NCBI GenBank assembly: GCA_965202915.1
Contig: OZ241847.1
Location: 2,418,001-2,482,000, forward strand
Origin: G965202915 sp965202915
Lineage (GTDB): Bacteria; Pseudomonadota; Gammaproteobacteria; Eutrophobiales; Eutrophobiaceae
Reading direction: 5' to 3'
Length of the DNA: 64,000 nt
Each line of letters opens with the position of its first letter. Within the stretch, counting starts at the first letter, position 1. The notes below the pieces were generated by a model that saw nothing but the letters and a program-made list of their open reading frames with translations, was not told the DNA's origin and did not search any database. Below are positions 52,501-61,509 of this stretch, one piece after another. Both the position numbers and the translations under genes were made by a program.

Positions 52501-55500
52501 GGCAACCCTAATGGTTGAGCGGGTAGAGAATGTGAGCTACGGCACGCTGACGTTGAACGAGGACGACGGCACCTTCAGTTACACCCACGACGGCAGCGAG
52601 AACCACGACGACTTCTTCACCTACCGCGTGAGCGACGGCAGCGCCGACAGCAACGTGGCGACGGTCACGATTACGGTGACACCAGAGGACGATGCGCCGG
52701 AATTTGATCAGACCTCCTACGACTTTACCCTGGAGGAAAACCGGGATGGCAGCACGATACCGGTTGCCGTGGGCACGGTCACCGCTACCGACGCAGAGAG
52801 TGACCTCATCGCCTACAGCATCAGTAGCGGCGACACGACCCGCTTCAACATTGGCGAGGCGAACGGCGCGATCTCGTACACGGGCGCCGGCGAGGACTTT
52901 GAGGCGGTGCCATCAATGTACACCCTTGAGATCACTGCTACGGCCAACTCTCAGACCGACACAGCACCAGTGACGGTGACGATCACCGATGCCAACGACG
53001 CGCCGGTGGCAAGCATCATCGCGCCGGCGGACAATGCGGAAGTGAAACAGGGCGTGTCGGTCTTTCTGACTGGTACGGGCGACGACGTCGACACCGGCGA
53101 CACGCTGAGCTATGCGTGGAGCGCGAGCCCCGACGTCGGCAGTTTCACCAACGGCGACATGCTCAATGCCACCTGGGCCGCGCCGGATGCCCTCGACCCC
53201 GTCACGCTGACCCTGACGGTTACCGATGACAGCGGCGCCCTCAATAACACCGGTACCGCCTCGGTCACCGTTACGATAATCGAGGCGCTGCTCCAAATCA
53301 GAGGCGACACCGTGGGCATGGTTACCGAAAACGCCCCATCCAACATTACGAGGGGGGCGCTGACCATCAACACCACCGCCACCGACCGCTCCTTCGTGCA
53401 AACCGATACAGCCGGCATTTATGGCAGCTTTATCATTAACACTAATGGCACCTGGACCTACACGCTGGACAATAACGACCTCAATACCAACGCCCTGGAC
53501 GCCGGCGATGTAGAAACCGACACCTTCACTGTGATGTCCAACCTCCAACCCGCCGTTACTGAAGTCGTCACCATCACCATCACCGGCGCCAACGATGCGC
53601 CGGTGGCAATGGATGATGCGTTCACGGTGCTTGAGGGCGGCACCGCGACGACGCTGACGGGCGGAGCGAACAGCGTGCTGGCCAACGACGACGACGTGGA
53701 TGACGAGGCAACCCTAATGGTTGAGCGGGTAGAGAATGTGCGCAACGGCACGCTGGTGTTGAACGAGGAGGACGGCACCTTCAGTTACACCCACGACGGC
53801 AGCGAGAACCACGACGACTTCTTCACCTACCGCGTGAGCGACGGCATCGCCGACAGCAACGATGCGATGGTCACGATTACGGTGACACCAGAGGACGATG
53901 CGCCGGAATTTGATCCGACCTCCTACGACTTTACCCTGGCGGAGAACCAGGACGGCAGCATGACGTTGGTTGCCGTGGGCACGGTCACCGCTACCGACGC
54001 AGAGAGTGACCTCATCACCTACAGCATCAGTAGCGGCGACACAACCCGCTTCAACATTGACGAGGCGAACGGCGCGATCGCGTACACGGGTGCCGGCGAG
54101 AACTTTGAGGCGGTGCCATCAACGTACACCCTTGAGATCACCGCTACGGCCAACTCTCAGGCCGACACGGCAGCAGTCACGGTGACGATCACCGATGAAA
54201 ACGAGCCACCGGAGTTTGATCAGGGCTCCTACGATTTTGACCTGGCGGAGAACCGGGACGGCAGCACGACGTCGTCGGTTGCCGTGGGCACGGTGACCGC
54301 CACCGACCCGGAGAGTGACTCCATTGTTTACAGCATCAGCAACGGTGGTACGAACCCCTTCAGCATTGACGGGGTGAGCGGCGCGATCGCTTACACGGGT
54401 GTCGGCGAGAACTTTGAGGCGGAGCCGCTAATGTACACCCTTGAGATCACCGCTACGGCCAACTCTCAGACCGATACGGCACCAGTCACGGTGACCATCA
54501 CCGATGAAAACGAGCCACCGGAGTTTGATCAGGGCTCCTACGATTTTGACCTGGCGGAAAACCGGGACGGCAGCACGATCCCGGTTGCCGTGGGCACGGT
54601 GACCGCCACCGACCCGGAGGGTGACTCCATTGTTTACAGCATCAGCAGCGGTGGTACGAACCCCTTCAGCATTAACGGGGCGAGCGGCGCGATCGCGTAC
54701 ACGGGCGACGGCGAGGACTTTGAGGCGGAGCCGCTAACGTACACCCTTGAGATCACCGCTACGGCCAATGCTCAGCCCAACACGGCACCAGTCACGGTGA
54801 CGATCACCGATGCCAACGAGGCGCCGGTGGCAAGCATCACTGAGCCGGCGGCCAATATGGAAGTGAACCAGGGCGTGGCGGTCACCCTGATCGGCACGGG
54901 CGACGACGTCGACACCGGCGATACGCTGAGCTATGAGTGGAGCGCGAGCCCTGGCGTCGGCAGTTTCACCAACGGCGACATGCTCAATGCCACCTGGACC
55001 GCGCCGGATCCCCTCGACCCCGTCACGCTGACCCTGACGGTTACCGATGACAGCGGCGACACCGGCACCGCTATGGTCACCATTATGGTAACTGAGGCAT
55101 CACTCACTATAAGTGGTACTAACGAGGACATGGTCACCGAAGACGCTGCAATCATCACGGCGAATGGCGACCTGGACATTACCACCACCGCCAGCGACCG
55201 CACCTTCGTGCAAACCGATACTCCCGTTCCCGGCACGTATGGCAGCTTCACTATTGCCACCAACGGCATCTGGACCTACACGCTGGACAATACCGACCTC
55301 GATACCAACGCCCTGGGCGAAGGCGCTGAAGTAACCGACACCTTCACTGTGATGTCCCGCCTCCAACCCGCCGTTACCGAAGACGTCACCATCACTATCA
55401 CCGGTGCCAACGACGCACCGATAGCGTTGGATGATGTGTTCTTGGCAGTGGAGGGCAGCGGAATCGGGGGAGAACTGCCCCCGGCAACCGACGTGGATAC

Positions 55501-58500
55501 CGATGAGTTCCTATTATCAGTTATTACCACGCCGGTAGAAAATGTGAGCCGCGGCTCGCTGACGTTGTCCGACGACTTCACCTTCGATTACGAACACGAC
55601 GGTAGCGAGACCACCAGCGACCGCTTCACCTATCGCGTGATGGACGACTTCGGCGCGGTGAGCAATGTGGCTACAGTCATAATTACAGTGATACCAGAGG
55701 ACGATCCGCCGGAGTTTGAAGAGGCTGCCTACGACTTTGATCTGGCGGAGAACCTGGACGGCAGCACGACGTCGTTTGCCGTGGGCACGGTGATCGCCAC
55801 CGATGCGGAGAGTGACCCCATCATTTATAGCATCAGTAGCGGTGACACCGCCCGCTTCAACATTGACGAGACCAGCGGCGTGATCGCATACATCGGCACC
55901 GGCGAGGACTTTGAGGCGGGGCCATCAATGTACATGCTTGAGGTCACCGCCACGTCCAACTCTGAGACCGCCACGGCAGAGGTCACGGTGACGGTGACCG
56001 ACGAGAGAGAGATTGGTCCGCCGGAGTTTGAAGATACTCCCTACAGCTTTAATCTGGCGGAGAACCTGGACGGCAGCACGACACCGGTTGTCGTAGGCAG
56101 GGTGTTAGCCAACGCACCGGATGATCCCGACATCACCTACCGCATCAGCAGCGGCGACACGGACCGCTTCGACATTCAAAGTTTGTCTGGCAGGATCAGG
56201 TACACGGGCGCCGGCGAGAACTTTGAGGCGGCGCCATCAATGTACATCCTTGAGATCACCGCCACCACGACGGACGGGCTGGATGACACGGCACAGGTCA
56301 CGGTGACGATCACCGATGCGAACGACGTCCCCGCCGCTGAAGCCGGCCCGGCGCAGATCGTGGACGAAGGCGCGAGCGTGACGCTGGACGGCAGCAGTTC
56401 GACGGATATGGACCCCGACGACGACACCCTTAACTTTAACTACGCCTGGACTCAGACCGAAGGCATGACGGTCACCCTGACCGGCGCTAACACTGTCAGT
56501 CCCACCTTTGCCGCCCCCACCGGGCTGAGCGAGGATGAAACACTGACGTTCCAGTTAATCGTTACCGATGTGGGTGGTCGGCCCTCGGAGCCGGACACGG
56601 TGATCATAACGGTCGCCACCCCGCCGAGCTTCGGCGACACTGTGATTGAAATCCAGCGTTACACCACCGGCAGAGACGTGCCCAGCGTGACCCTGCCGGA
56701 GCCCACCGGCGGCGGTGACGGCCTGTACACCTACACGGTCGACAATCAGGACTTGCCGGCTGGGGTGAGCTTTGATGCCACCACCCGCGTCATCTCCGGC
56801 ACCGTCACCGCGCTCTCGGGCCGGGCCACCCACACCTACACCGTCACCGACGGTCGTGATGCCACCGACACAATTTCATTTGACACCATAATCGTGAACC
56901 CCCCATCTTTCGGGACGGCGACCTTTCCCGACCTGACTTTTGTCGTCCGCGACCCTGTCAACCTGACCCTGCCCCCGGCCTCCGAGGGCAGCCCTCCGCT
57001 AAGCTACAGACTCGAGAGAGCCTTCGACTTCGGCCCCGTGCCGGCTGGGCTCAGCTTTGACCGTGACCCTGACGAACGCGTCCTTAGCGGCATACCGAAC
57101 AGAGTGCAGGACAGGGAGTACAGATATATCGCGACGGACGCCAACGGTGCCGAAGCACCACCGGCGGGCTTCCGTATTAATATTGAGACGAATAGTGCTC
57201 CAAACTTCGGTGCGACCACCCCACCCCTGGCGTTCACTTTTGCCAGGGGCATCACTATTCCCGCTCGGACCCTGCCGGCGGCCACCGGTGGCAACGGCCT
57301 CCTGAGCTATGATATCGTCCAGACCTTGCCGGAGGGACTGGCTTTTGATCCCGACGACCGCATCCTGTTCGGTGCACCGACCACGGAGCAGGACGCCACC
57401 GACTACACCTACCGGGTGCAGGACGAAGACGGTAACACTGAGGCCGCCGATGCCGCAGATTTAATCTTCTCCATCGAAATTATTGCCCCGCCCATCACCT
57501 TCAGCGGGACCAATACCGGCATGGTCACCGAGGATGGGCCCGACAGACTCCCGGAAAATGACGACGAAGCAGGCACAACAAGCAGGGCGGCCGGGACGCT
57601 GACCATCATCAATCCGGGCGGTGACGCCAGCTTCATCGCACTGACCGAGATCGGCACCTATGGCCTGTTTAACATGGCCTCCAACGGCCAATGGACCTAC
57701 ACACTGGACAACGGGCAGGACACGACCCAGGAGCTGGCGCAGAACGCCAGCGCCGGCGACACTTTCAATGTGGTCGCCACCGCCTTCGATGGCATCACAC
57801 ACCCGGTAAGCATCACCGTGGCCGGCGCCAATGATGCGCCAGGGGTGCTCTTGACCAGCGGGATACCGACAATAATGGAGCCGGAAGAATTCATTGTGCT
57901 TAGTGCTCGCGGCACCGACGTGGACAGCGGAGAGACCGACACCCTGAGCTATCAATGGAGCACCGACCCACCGGACCGGGGCAGTTTCGACGCCCCCAAC
58001 TCCGCTGAAACGGGGTGGGCCGCTCCGGCGGTCACCGAATATGAGGATATTGACCTTATTCTAACCGTGGATGACGGCAGCGGCACGGACACCAGTAGCG
58101 ATACCATCGAAGTGATGGTCAGGATCATTGCGGTGAACGTCGAGCCAGGCTTCAGCGAGATCATTGATAACCAGATATATACAGTCGACGCCGATATCTC
58201 GGACCTGACCCTGCCGGAGGCGACAAATGGCAATCCGCCGTTCAGCTACAACATTACCCCGGACCTGCCAACCGGCTTGAGTTTTGACCCTGACACCCGC
58301 GTCCTGTCCGGCAGACCAGCAGTGATCCCTTCGCCTCCGACAGGCACTTACACCTACACCGTCACCGACTCGGACAGCACCGCCACCGATGCCTCGGACG
58401 ACAGCGGTACTGCCAGCTTAGTGTTCGATATCACCATCAACCAGGCGATCACCTTCAGCGGCGACGTCCTCGGCAGGGTCACCGAGGACGGCCCCGACAG

Positions 58501-59458
58501 ACTCCCGCAGGATGGCGACACAGCAGGCACAACAAGCAGGGCGACCGGGATGCTGACCATCACCAACCCTAACCCGGGCGGTGACACCAACTTCGTCGCA
58601 CTGACCGATATCGACGTTACTTACGGCACCTTCAGTATGACCACCGACGGTATCTGGACCTATATTCTGGACAACAGCCGGATGGCCACTCAGGAATTAT
58701 TGTTCGACGAAGGCTTCGGCGCCTCCGGCACGGACACCCTCACCGTGATGGCGGCGGCCGACCCCAATGTTCTGCAGACCATTACTATCACCGTCGACGG
58801 CGCCGATGATGCCCCAACGATCAATATCATCGCGCCGGCGGACAGAGCCACGGTGGCGGCGGGCGCGACCATTGCGATCACCGCCATCGGTATGGACGTG
58901 GACAGCGGACAGACCGACAGACTGAGCTATCAGTGGATCACCGAACCGCCCGGCCAGGGCAGTTTTACCGCTCCCAGCCTACCCGACACGGTGTGGACTG
59001 CACCCACGGTCGACACAGATCTCGATATCATGCTGAGGCTGAGCGTGTTTGACGACAACGAATTAGAAGGCAACGCCGCGGTCACATTGGTGGTGGAGGT
59101 GGCCTCGCCTAACGACGTAAATGCGGACGCCATAGTCCAAGTGCGGGATCTCCAGATCATTTATTATGTCGCGCTGTCGCCCCCCAACCTGGATGCTCTG
59201 CTGAACCGGTTGCGGGGGATTGCCGCGGACGTCGCGCAGCTAAGTGCCAGAGCCACCGCCTGGTTAAACCGGAACCCGGCGGAAGTCACCCCCGACCCGG
59301 ACCTGAATGGTGATGGGACCCTAAACCAGCAGGACGCACGGATCCTGTATTATGCGTTGCGGTTCGAGGATGAACTGAGGGCCAGCCCGGCACTGCAGCG
59401 GGCGCTGGGGGTGAATATGCTGGCCCTGCAGAGTGCCCTGGATCTGCGCGATGAGTAG
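49508..59458 (+). CDS. Giant secreted repeat protein (3316 residues) with dockerin-like C-terminus
   Basis: A basic N-terminus (HPRRR) and core MGSALLLLALSFVLASNAAAQ form a Sec signal peptide. The mature protein is a chain of about 100-residue beta domains: VCBS repeats (GDTVGMVTENAP), cadherin repeats (FDLAENQDGST, then VGTVTATDPE), Ig/PKD-like domains (YAWSASPDVGSF), Big_9-like domains (DAFTVLEGGTATTL) and He_PIG-type domains (PAGVSFDATTRVISG) towards the end. It ends with the same two dockerin-like loops as the 17867-22588 protein. Start: the ATG at 49508 keeps the basic region; an ATG at 49556 with AAGGAG 13 bases upstream is an alternative. Calcium-rich adhesin or matrix protein is likely. 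No RTX or T1SS signal is seen. Confidence 0.85.
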   Translation: MIKCLIHKHPRRRVILMGSALLLLALSFVLASNAAAQGMPTLSITGDTVGTVFEDGSDAMLNASGRLIITDGILMDYTFVVQSGMPGIYGTFSIDAEGNWMYMLDNNNPETDALAIGAEETDTFTAVSSDDGTVFQEVAITITGANDAPTISMNALSEVTQGAEIILISVGNDVDTGDNMLSYAWSAEDDLGLFTNGTGRVDNGVSFSTTWRAPDEIRGVRLNLTVTDDNGAVNSSFSAPPFFVEVTPASLEINGAITGSVTEDDPASTMASGTLTIDTTANNRDFVPQTDTGMYGTFEIDVGGAWTYILDNNAPATNTLAAGAEVTDTFTVASSLRPTSDTQEVTITVTGANDAPEFDPTSYDFDLAENRDGSTAPIEVGTVTATDPEGDTIAYSITDGNTALFSIDEDSGVIAYMGTGENFEAVPPPYILEITATAGGQMNTVQVTVTVTDENDPPEFAQDSYTFDLAENQDGSTAPINVGTVTATDPESDPIAYSITVGDTTLFSIGETSGVIAYTGTGEDFEAEPLMYALTLTATAGSQTNTAPVTVTVTDENDPPEFAQASYTFDLAENQDGSTMPMNVGTVTATDLESDPIAYSITDGDITLFSIDETSGAITYMGPGEDFEAEPLMYTLEITATAVGRTNTAQVTVTVTNVNEPPEFDPASYAFNLEENQDGSTMPIEVGRVTAPDPEGDAIAYSITIGDTNPFSIGETSGEITYTGAGEDFEAGPRIYTLEITATANSQTGTAPVMVTITDANDAPVASITGPAANTEVSQGESISLTGTGDDDDTGDTLSYAWSASPNVGSFTNGDRLNATWAAPDALGPVMLTLTVTDNSGAVNDSSAASVTVMIIRALLEISGDTVGMVTENAPSNITNGVLTIATTANDRNFVQTSTVGTYGSFIINANGTWTYTLDNNDLNTNALDAGDVETDTFTVMSNLQPAVTEVVTITITGANDAPVATDDAFTVLEGGTATTLTGGANSLLANDDDVDAGATLMVERVENVSYGTLTLNEDDGTFSYTHDGSENHDDFFTYRVSDGSADSNVATVTITVTPEDDAPEFDQTSYDFTLEENRDGSTIPVAVGTVTATDAESDLIAYSISSGDTTRFNIGEANGAISYTGAGEDFEAVPSMYTLEITATANSQTDTAPVTVTITDANDAPVASIIAPADNAEVKQGVSVFLTGTGDDVDTGDTLSYAWSASPDVGSFTNGDMLNATWAAPDALDPVTLTLTVTDDSGALNNTGTASVTVTIIEALLQIRGDTVGMVTENAPSNITRGALTINTTATDRSFVQTDTAGIYGSFIINTNGTWTYTLDNNDLNTNALDAGDVETDTFTVMSNLQPAVTEVVTITITGANDAPVAMDDAFTVLEGGTATTLTGGANSVLANDDDVDDEATLMVERVENVRNGTLVLNEEDGTFSYTHDGSENHDDFFTYRVSDGIADSNDAMVTITVTPEDDAPEFDPTSYDFTLAENQDGSMTLVAVGTVTATDAESDLITYSISSGDTTRFNIDEANGAIAYTGAGENFEAVPSTYTLEITATANSQADTAAVTVTITDENEPPEFDQGSYDFDLAENRDGSTTSSVAVGTVTATDPESDSIVYSISNGGTNPFSIDGVSGAIAYTGVGENFEAEPLMYTLEITATANSQTDTAPVTVTITDENEPPEFDQGSYDFDLAENRDGSTIPVAVGTVTATDPEGDSIVYSISSGGTNPFSINGASGAIAYTGDGEDFEAEPLTYTLEITATANAQPNTAPVTVTITDANEAPVASITEPAANMEVNQGVAVTLIGTGDDVDTGDTLSYEWSASPGVGSFTNGDMLNATWTAPDPLDPVTLTLTVTDDSGDTGTAMVTIMVTEASLTISGTNEDMVTEDAAIITANGDLDITTTASDRTFVQTDTPVPGTYGSFTIATNGIWTYTLDNTDLDTNALGEGAEVTDTFTVMSRLQPAVTEDVTITITGANDAPIALDDVFLAVEGSGIGGELPPATDVDTDEFLLSVITTPVENVSRGSLTLSDDFTFDYEHDGSETTSDRFTYRVMDDFGAVSNVATVIITVIPEDDPPEFEEAAYDFDLAENLDGSTTSFAVGTVIATDAESDPIIYSISSGDTARFNIDETSGVIAYIGTGEDFEAGPSMYMLEVTATSNSETATAEVTVTVTDEREIGPPEFEDTPYSFNLAENLDGSTTPVVVGRVLANAPDDPDITYRISSGDTDRFDIQSLSGRIRYTGAGENFEAAPSMYILEITATTTDGLDDTAQVTVTITDANDVPAAEAGPAQIVDEGASVTLDGSSSTDMDPDDDTLNFNYAWTQTEGMTVTLTGANTVSPTFAAPTGLSEDETLTFQLIVTDVGGRPSEPDTVIITVATPPSFGDTVIEIQRYTTGRDVPSVTLPEPTGGGDGLYTYTVDNQDLPAGVSFDATTRVISGTVTALSGRATHTYTVTDGRDATDTISFDTIIVNPPSFGTATFPDLTFVVRDPVNLTLPPASEGSPPLSYRLERAFDFGPVPAGLSFDRDPDERVLSGIPNRVQDREYRYIATDANGAEAPPAGFRINIETNSAPNFGATTPPLAFTFARGITIPARTLPAATGGNGLLSYDIVQTLPEGLAFDPDDRILFGAPTTEQDATDYTYRVQDEDGNTEAADAADLIFSIEIIAPPITFSGTNTGMVTEDGPDRLPENDDEAGTTSRAAGTLTIINPGGDASFIALTEIGTYGLFNMASNGQWTYTLDNGQDTTQELAQNASAGDTFNVVATAFDGITHPVSITVAGANDAPGVLLTSGIPTIMEPEEFIVLSARGTDVDSGETDTLSYQWSTDPPDRGSFDAPNSAETGWAAPAVTEYEDIDLILTVDDGSGTDTSSDTIEVMVRIIAVNVEPGFSEIIDNQIYTVDADISDLTLPEATNGNPPFSYNITPDLPTGLSFDPDTRVLSGRPAVIPSPPTGTYTYTVTDSDSTATDASDDSGTASLVFDITINQAITFSGDVLGRVTEDGPDRLPQDGDTAGTTSRATGMLTITNPNPGGDTNFVALTDIDVTYGTFSMTTDGIWTYILDNSRMATQELLFDEGFGASGTDTLTVMAAADPNVLQTITITVDGADDAPTINIIAPADRATVAAGATIAITAIGMDVDSGQTDRLSYQWITEPPGQGSFTAPSLPDTVWTAPTVDTDLDIMLRLSVFDDNELEGNAAVTLVVEVASPNDVNADAIVQVRDLQIIYYVALSPPNLDALLNRLRGIAADVAQLSARATAWLNRNPAEVTPDPDLNGDGTLNQQDARILYYALRFEDELRASPALQRALGVNMLALQSALDLRDE
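51785..54192 (+). repeat. Tandem 1206-base repeat inside the second giant gene
   Basis: Segments 1206 bases (402 residues) apart are very similar: for example the block beginning at 52381 matches that beginning at 53587. Each unit encodes an Ig/PKD-like, a VCBS, a Big_9-like and a cadherin domain. Divergence between the copies is larger than in the other giant gene, so this duplication is probably older. The flanking cadherin repeats (50571-51780 and 54190-54800) are also tandem, with a period of about 300 bases. Confidence 0.8.
59103..59455 (+). other. C-terminal dockerin-like domain of the second giant protein
   Basis: The last 117 residues contain DVNADAIVQVRDLQIIYY, a degenerate calcium loop, and about 55 residues later DLNGDGTLNQQDARILYY, a near-perfect one. 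They are followed by RFEDELRASPALQRALG. Order, spacing and the tail match the module at 17870-18226, although the two proteins differ in their repeat domains. Confidence 0.7.
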
Positions 59459-59474
59459 TAAAACGGGGTGACGG

Positions 59475-59747
59475 TCACGTCGCCCCCGGCCCCTGTTTTT
59501 CATCCTCTGGTTCCACGATCTCCCCTTCAATGACTACGCCCTCGGGGTCTTTATCTTCCACCAGCGCCTTTTTCTTCTGGGCCAACCAGGCGGCAATGCA
59601 CGCCAGGATGATCTCATCCACAAAGGGAATAAAATCGGGAATAATAATGTTGATCAGCAACAGCGCGATGACAATAACAAACAGGTTCCTGAATTTCAGC
59701 TGATCGGCGAAAGCCATCAGCAAGCCGATTAAGGTTCCGGGGCCCAT
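59475..59747 (-). CDS. DUF6116 family membrane protein
   Basis: The 90-residue protein starts MGPGTLIGLLMAFADQLKFR and has one or two hydrophobic segments (LFVIVIALLLINIIIPDFIP and EIILACIAAWLAQ), then an acidic tail ending EPEDEKQGPGAT. The layout fits DUF6116 proteins, common in Gammaproteobacteria, of unknown function. The ATG at 59747 is preferred to a longer frame to 59813. It converges on the giant gene with a gap of 16 bases. Confidence 0.7.
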   Translation of the reverse strand: MGPGTLIGLLMAFADQLKFRNLFVIVIALLLINIIIPDFIPFVDEIILACIAAWLAQKKKALVEDKDPEGVVIEGEIVEPEDEKQGPGAT

Positions 59748-59934
59748 GGCTGAATTATCAACGCTGAGACGACGGCATAATGCGCCGGTCGCCCATGTTT
59801 GGGTATTGCGCACCGGGCATTAACAAGCGTCCTCTCTATCAAGTCTGACCGGATTGGGCGTAGCCGGAAAGCACTGTTCGGATTGGCGGCCATACGGCCA
59901 TACCGATTGATGTTGCCGGGAATGGAAAAGGCCC

Positions 59935-60285
59935 TTAGCCGAAGGTTTGCTTGATCTCGTCAAATTGCGCGTCAATAACGTGGACATTGGTGTAACCCAT
60001 GATCTGCAGGGTATGGGCGGACATGGAAGCGCGGCCGCCGGCGCCGCAATGGAGCAGGATCGGCATATCGTGTTGCGAACACAGCTCGATGATCTTCATT
60101 TCAAGCAAGCCGCGGGGAATATTAGTGGCATCGACAAGTCTTGATGCCGCGGCCTCTTCAGGCTCGCGTACGTCGATGATCACCGCATTGTTATGTGCGT
60201 CAAAAAATATTTTTGCCGCCTCGACATCCTTGAGACTGCATTGTGCCTTGGCGGCGGCAATCAAGTCATTGACCGGTATGATCAT
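59935..60285 (-). CDS. Rhodanese-like sulfurtransferase
   Basis: The 116-residue single-domain rhodanese has AVIIDVREPEEAAASRLVDA in parts (VIIDVREPEE at about 34-43) and NIPRGLLE. The active-site loop is LLHCGAGGRASMSA, near residues 77-90, with catalytic Cys80. An N-terminal extension of about 30 residues (KDVEAAKIFFD) is typical of small GlpE/PspE-like cytoplasmic forms. It may move sulfur for thiolation or protect against cyanide. It diverges from hemE with a 129-base gap. Confidence 0.85.
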   Translation of the reverse strand: MIIPVNDLIAAAKAQCSLKDVEAAKIFFDAHNNAVIIDVREPEEAAASRLVDATNIPRGLLEMKIIELCSQHDMPILLHCGAGGRASMSAHTLQIMGYTNVHVIDAQFDEIKQTFG

Positions 60286-60414
60286 ATTGGCCCTCGCGCA
60301 AAATTAATGTATCGCCTGCCAGACTAACTTATAAAATAAAATTTGTCGATGTGATATGCGGCTTAATCCAGTATTATGTGCGTATTCATTATCTGCCGGA
60401 AATTACCCTGTACC

Positions 60415-61509
60415 ATGCCGCCGAAATTACAAAATAATCGGTTTATCCTGTCCCTGTTGCGTGAACCCGTTGATATGACGCCGGTATGGATCATGCGCCA
60501 GGCGGGGCGCTATTTGCCCGAATATAAGGCTGTACGCGCCCGCGCCGGCAATTTTATGACCCTCTGCAAGACCCCGGAACTGGCCTGTGAAGTGACTTTG
60601 CAGCCTATCGCTCGCTATCCCCTGGACGCGGCGATTATATTTTCCGATATATTGACTATTCCCGATGCCATGGGACTCGAGCTGTCGGTGGTGGAAAAAC
60701 TGGGCCCAAGATTTGCCAAAACGGTTTCCACCGAGGCCGAGATTAAGGCATTGGCGGTGCCGGACCCGGCGGACAGACTTGGCTATGTTATGGATGCGGT
60801 CGCATTGGTTCGGAAAGAATTGAATGGCCGGGTGCCGTTAATCGGTTTTGCCGGCAGTCCCTGGACTCTGTCCGCTTACATGGTTGAGGGCGGCTCCAGC
60901 AAGGATTTTCACAAGGTAAAGGGTTTGCTCTATGGAAACCCGGCGGCGATGCACGCGTTGTTAAGCAAATTGGCGGACGCGGTTGTACTTTACCTTAATG
61001 CCCAGATAGAGGCGGGCGCGCAGGCGGTGATGATTTTTGATACCTGGGGGGGAGTGCTAACGCAGCCCGCCTACCGGGAATTTTCGCTGGCGTATATGAG
61101 GCAAATCGTTGAACGATTGCGGCGTGAATATCAGGGAGAACGGATCCCGGTGATACTGTTCACCAAGGGGGCCGGGTTATGGATGGCGGAGATCGCCGAC
61201 AGTGGTTGTGACGCGCTGGGTGTGGACGCAAGCCAGGATATGGGCAAGCTAAGAAAACAGATAGGCGGCAAAGTTGCACTACAGGGGAATATGGACCCGG
61301 CGGTGCTGTACGCCGAGCCGGAAATGATTCGCAAAGAGGTCGCCGGCATTCTCGCCGGCTACGGCCATGGCAGCGGCCACGTTTTTAATCTTGGCCACGG
61401 GGTACAACCCTATGCCGACCCTGAGCGGGTCGGGGTATTTATCGATGCGGTGCATGAATTGAGCCGGCCTTATCACACGGGGAAAGCGGACCCCGATTCA
61501 AGCCGGTGA
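60415..61509 (+). CDS. hemE: Uroporphyrinogen decarboxylase
   Basis: The 364-residue enzyme converts uroporphyrinogen III to coproporphyrinogen III in heme synthesis. It begins PVWIMRQAGRYLPEYKAVR after a short start, with the conserved RQAGRYLPEY block, then IIFSDILTIPDAMG (the catalytic Asp region). GFAGSPWTLSAYMVEGG near residue 142-158 and VFNLGHGV near 320 (G-x-x-F-N-L-G-H-G family motif) are present. The ATG at 60415 is chosen; an upstream ATG adds a non-family extension. It overlaps the PopT gene by 4 bases (GTGA). Heme supply suits the cbb3 and cytochrome c genes nearby. Confidence 0.96.
   Translation: MPPKLQNNRFILSLLREPVDMTPVWIMRQAGRYLPEYKAVRARAGNFMTLCKTPELACEVTLQPIARYPLDAAIIFSDILTIPDAMGLELSVVEKLGPRFAKTVSTEAEIKALAVPDPADRLGYVMDAVALVRKELNGRVPLIGFAGSPWTLSAYMVEGGSSKDFHKVKGLLYGNPAAMHALLSKLADAVVLYLNAQIEAGAQAVMIFDTWGGVLTQPAYREFSLAYMRQIVERLRREYQGERIPVILFTKGAGLWMAEIADSGCDALGVDASQDMGKLRKQIGGKVALQGNMDPAVLYAEPEMIRKEVAGILAGYGHGSGHVFNLGHGVQPYADPERVGVFIDAVHELSRPYHTGKADPDSSR

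Noticed and set aside
49508..59458. Second giant protein as an RTX type I secretion substrate
   Set aside because: It has a clear Sec signal peptide and no glycine-rich nonapeptide repeats, and no T1SS genes lie nearby.
59462..59496. Terminator after the second giant gene
   Set aside because: An imperfect GC stem followed by CTGTTTTT is present, but the pairing has mismatches and overlaps the end of the convergent gene, so I did not list it.
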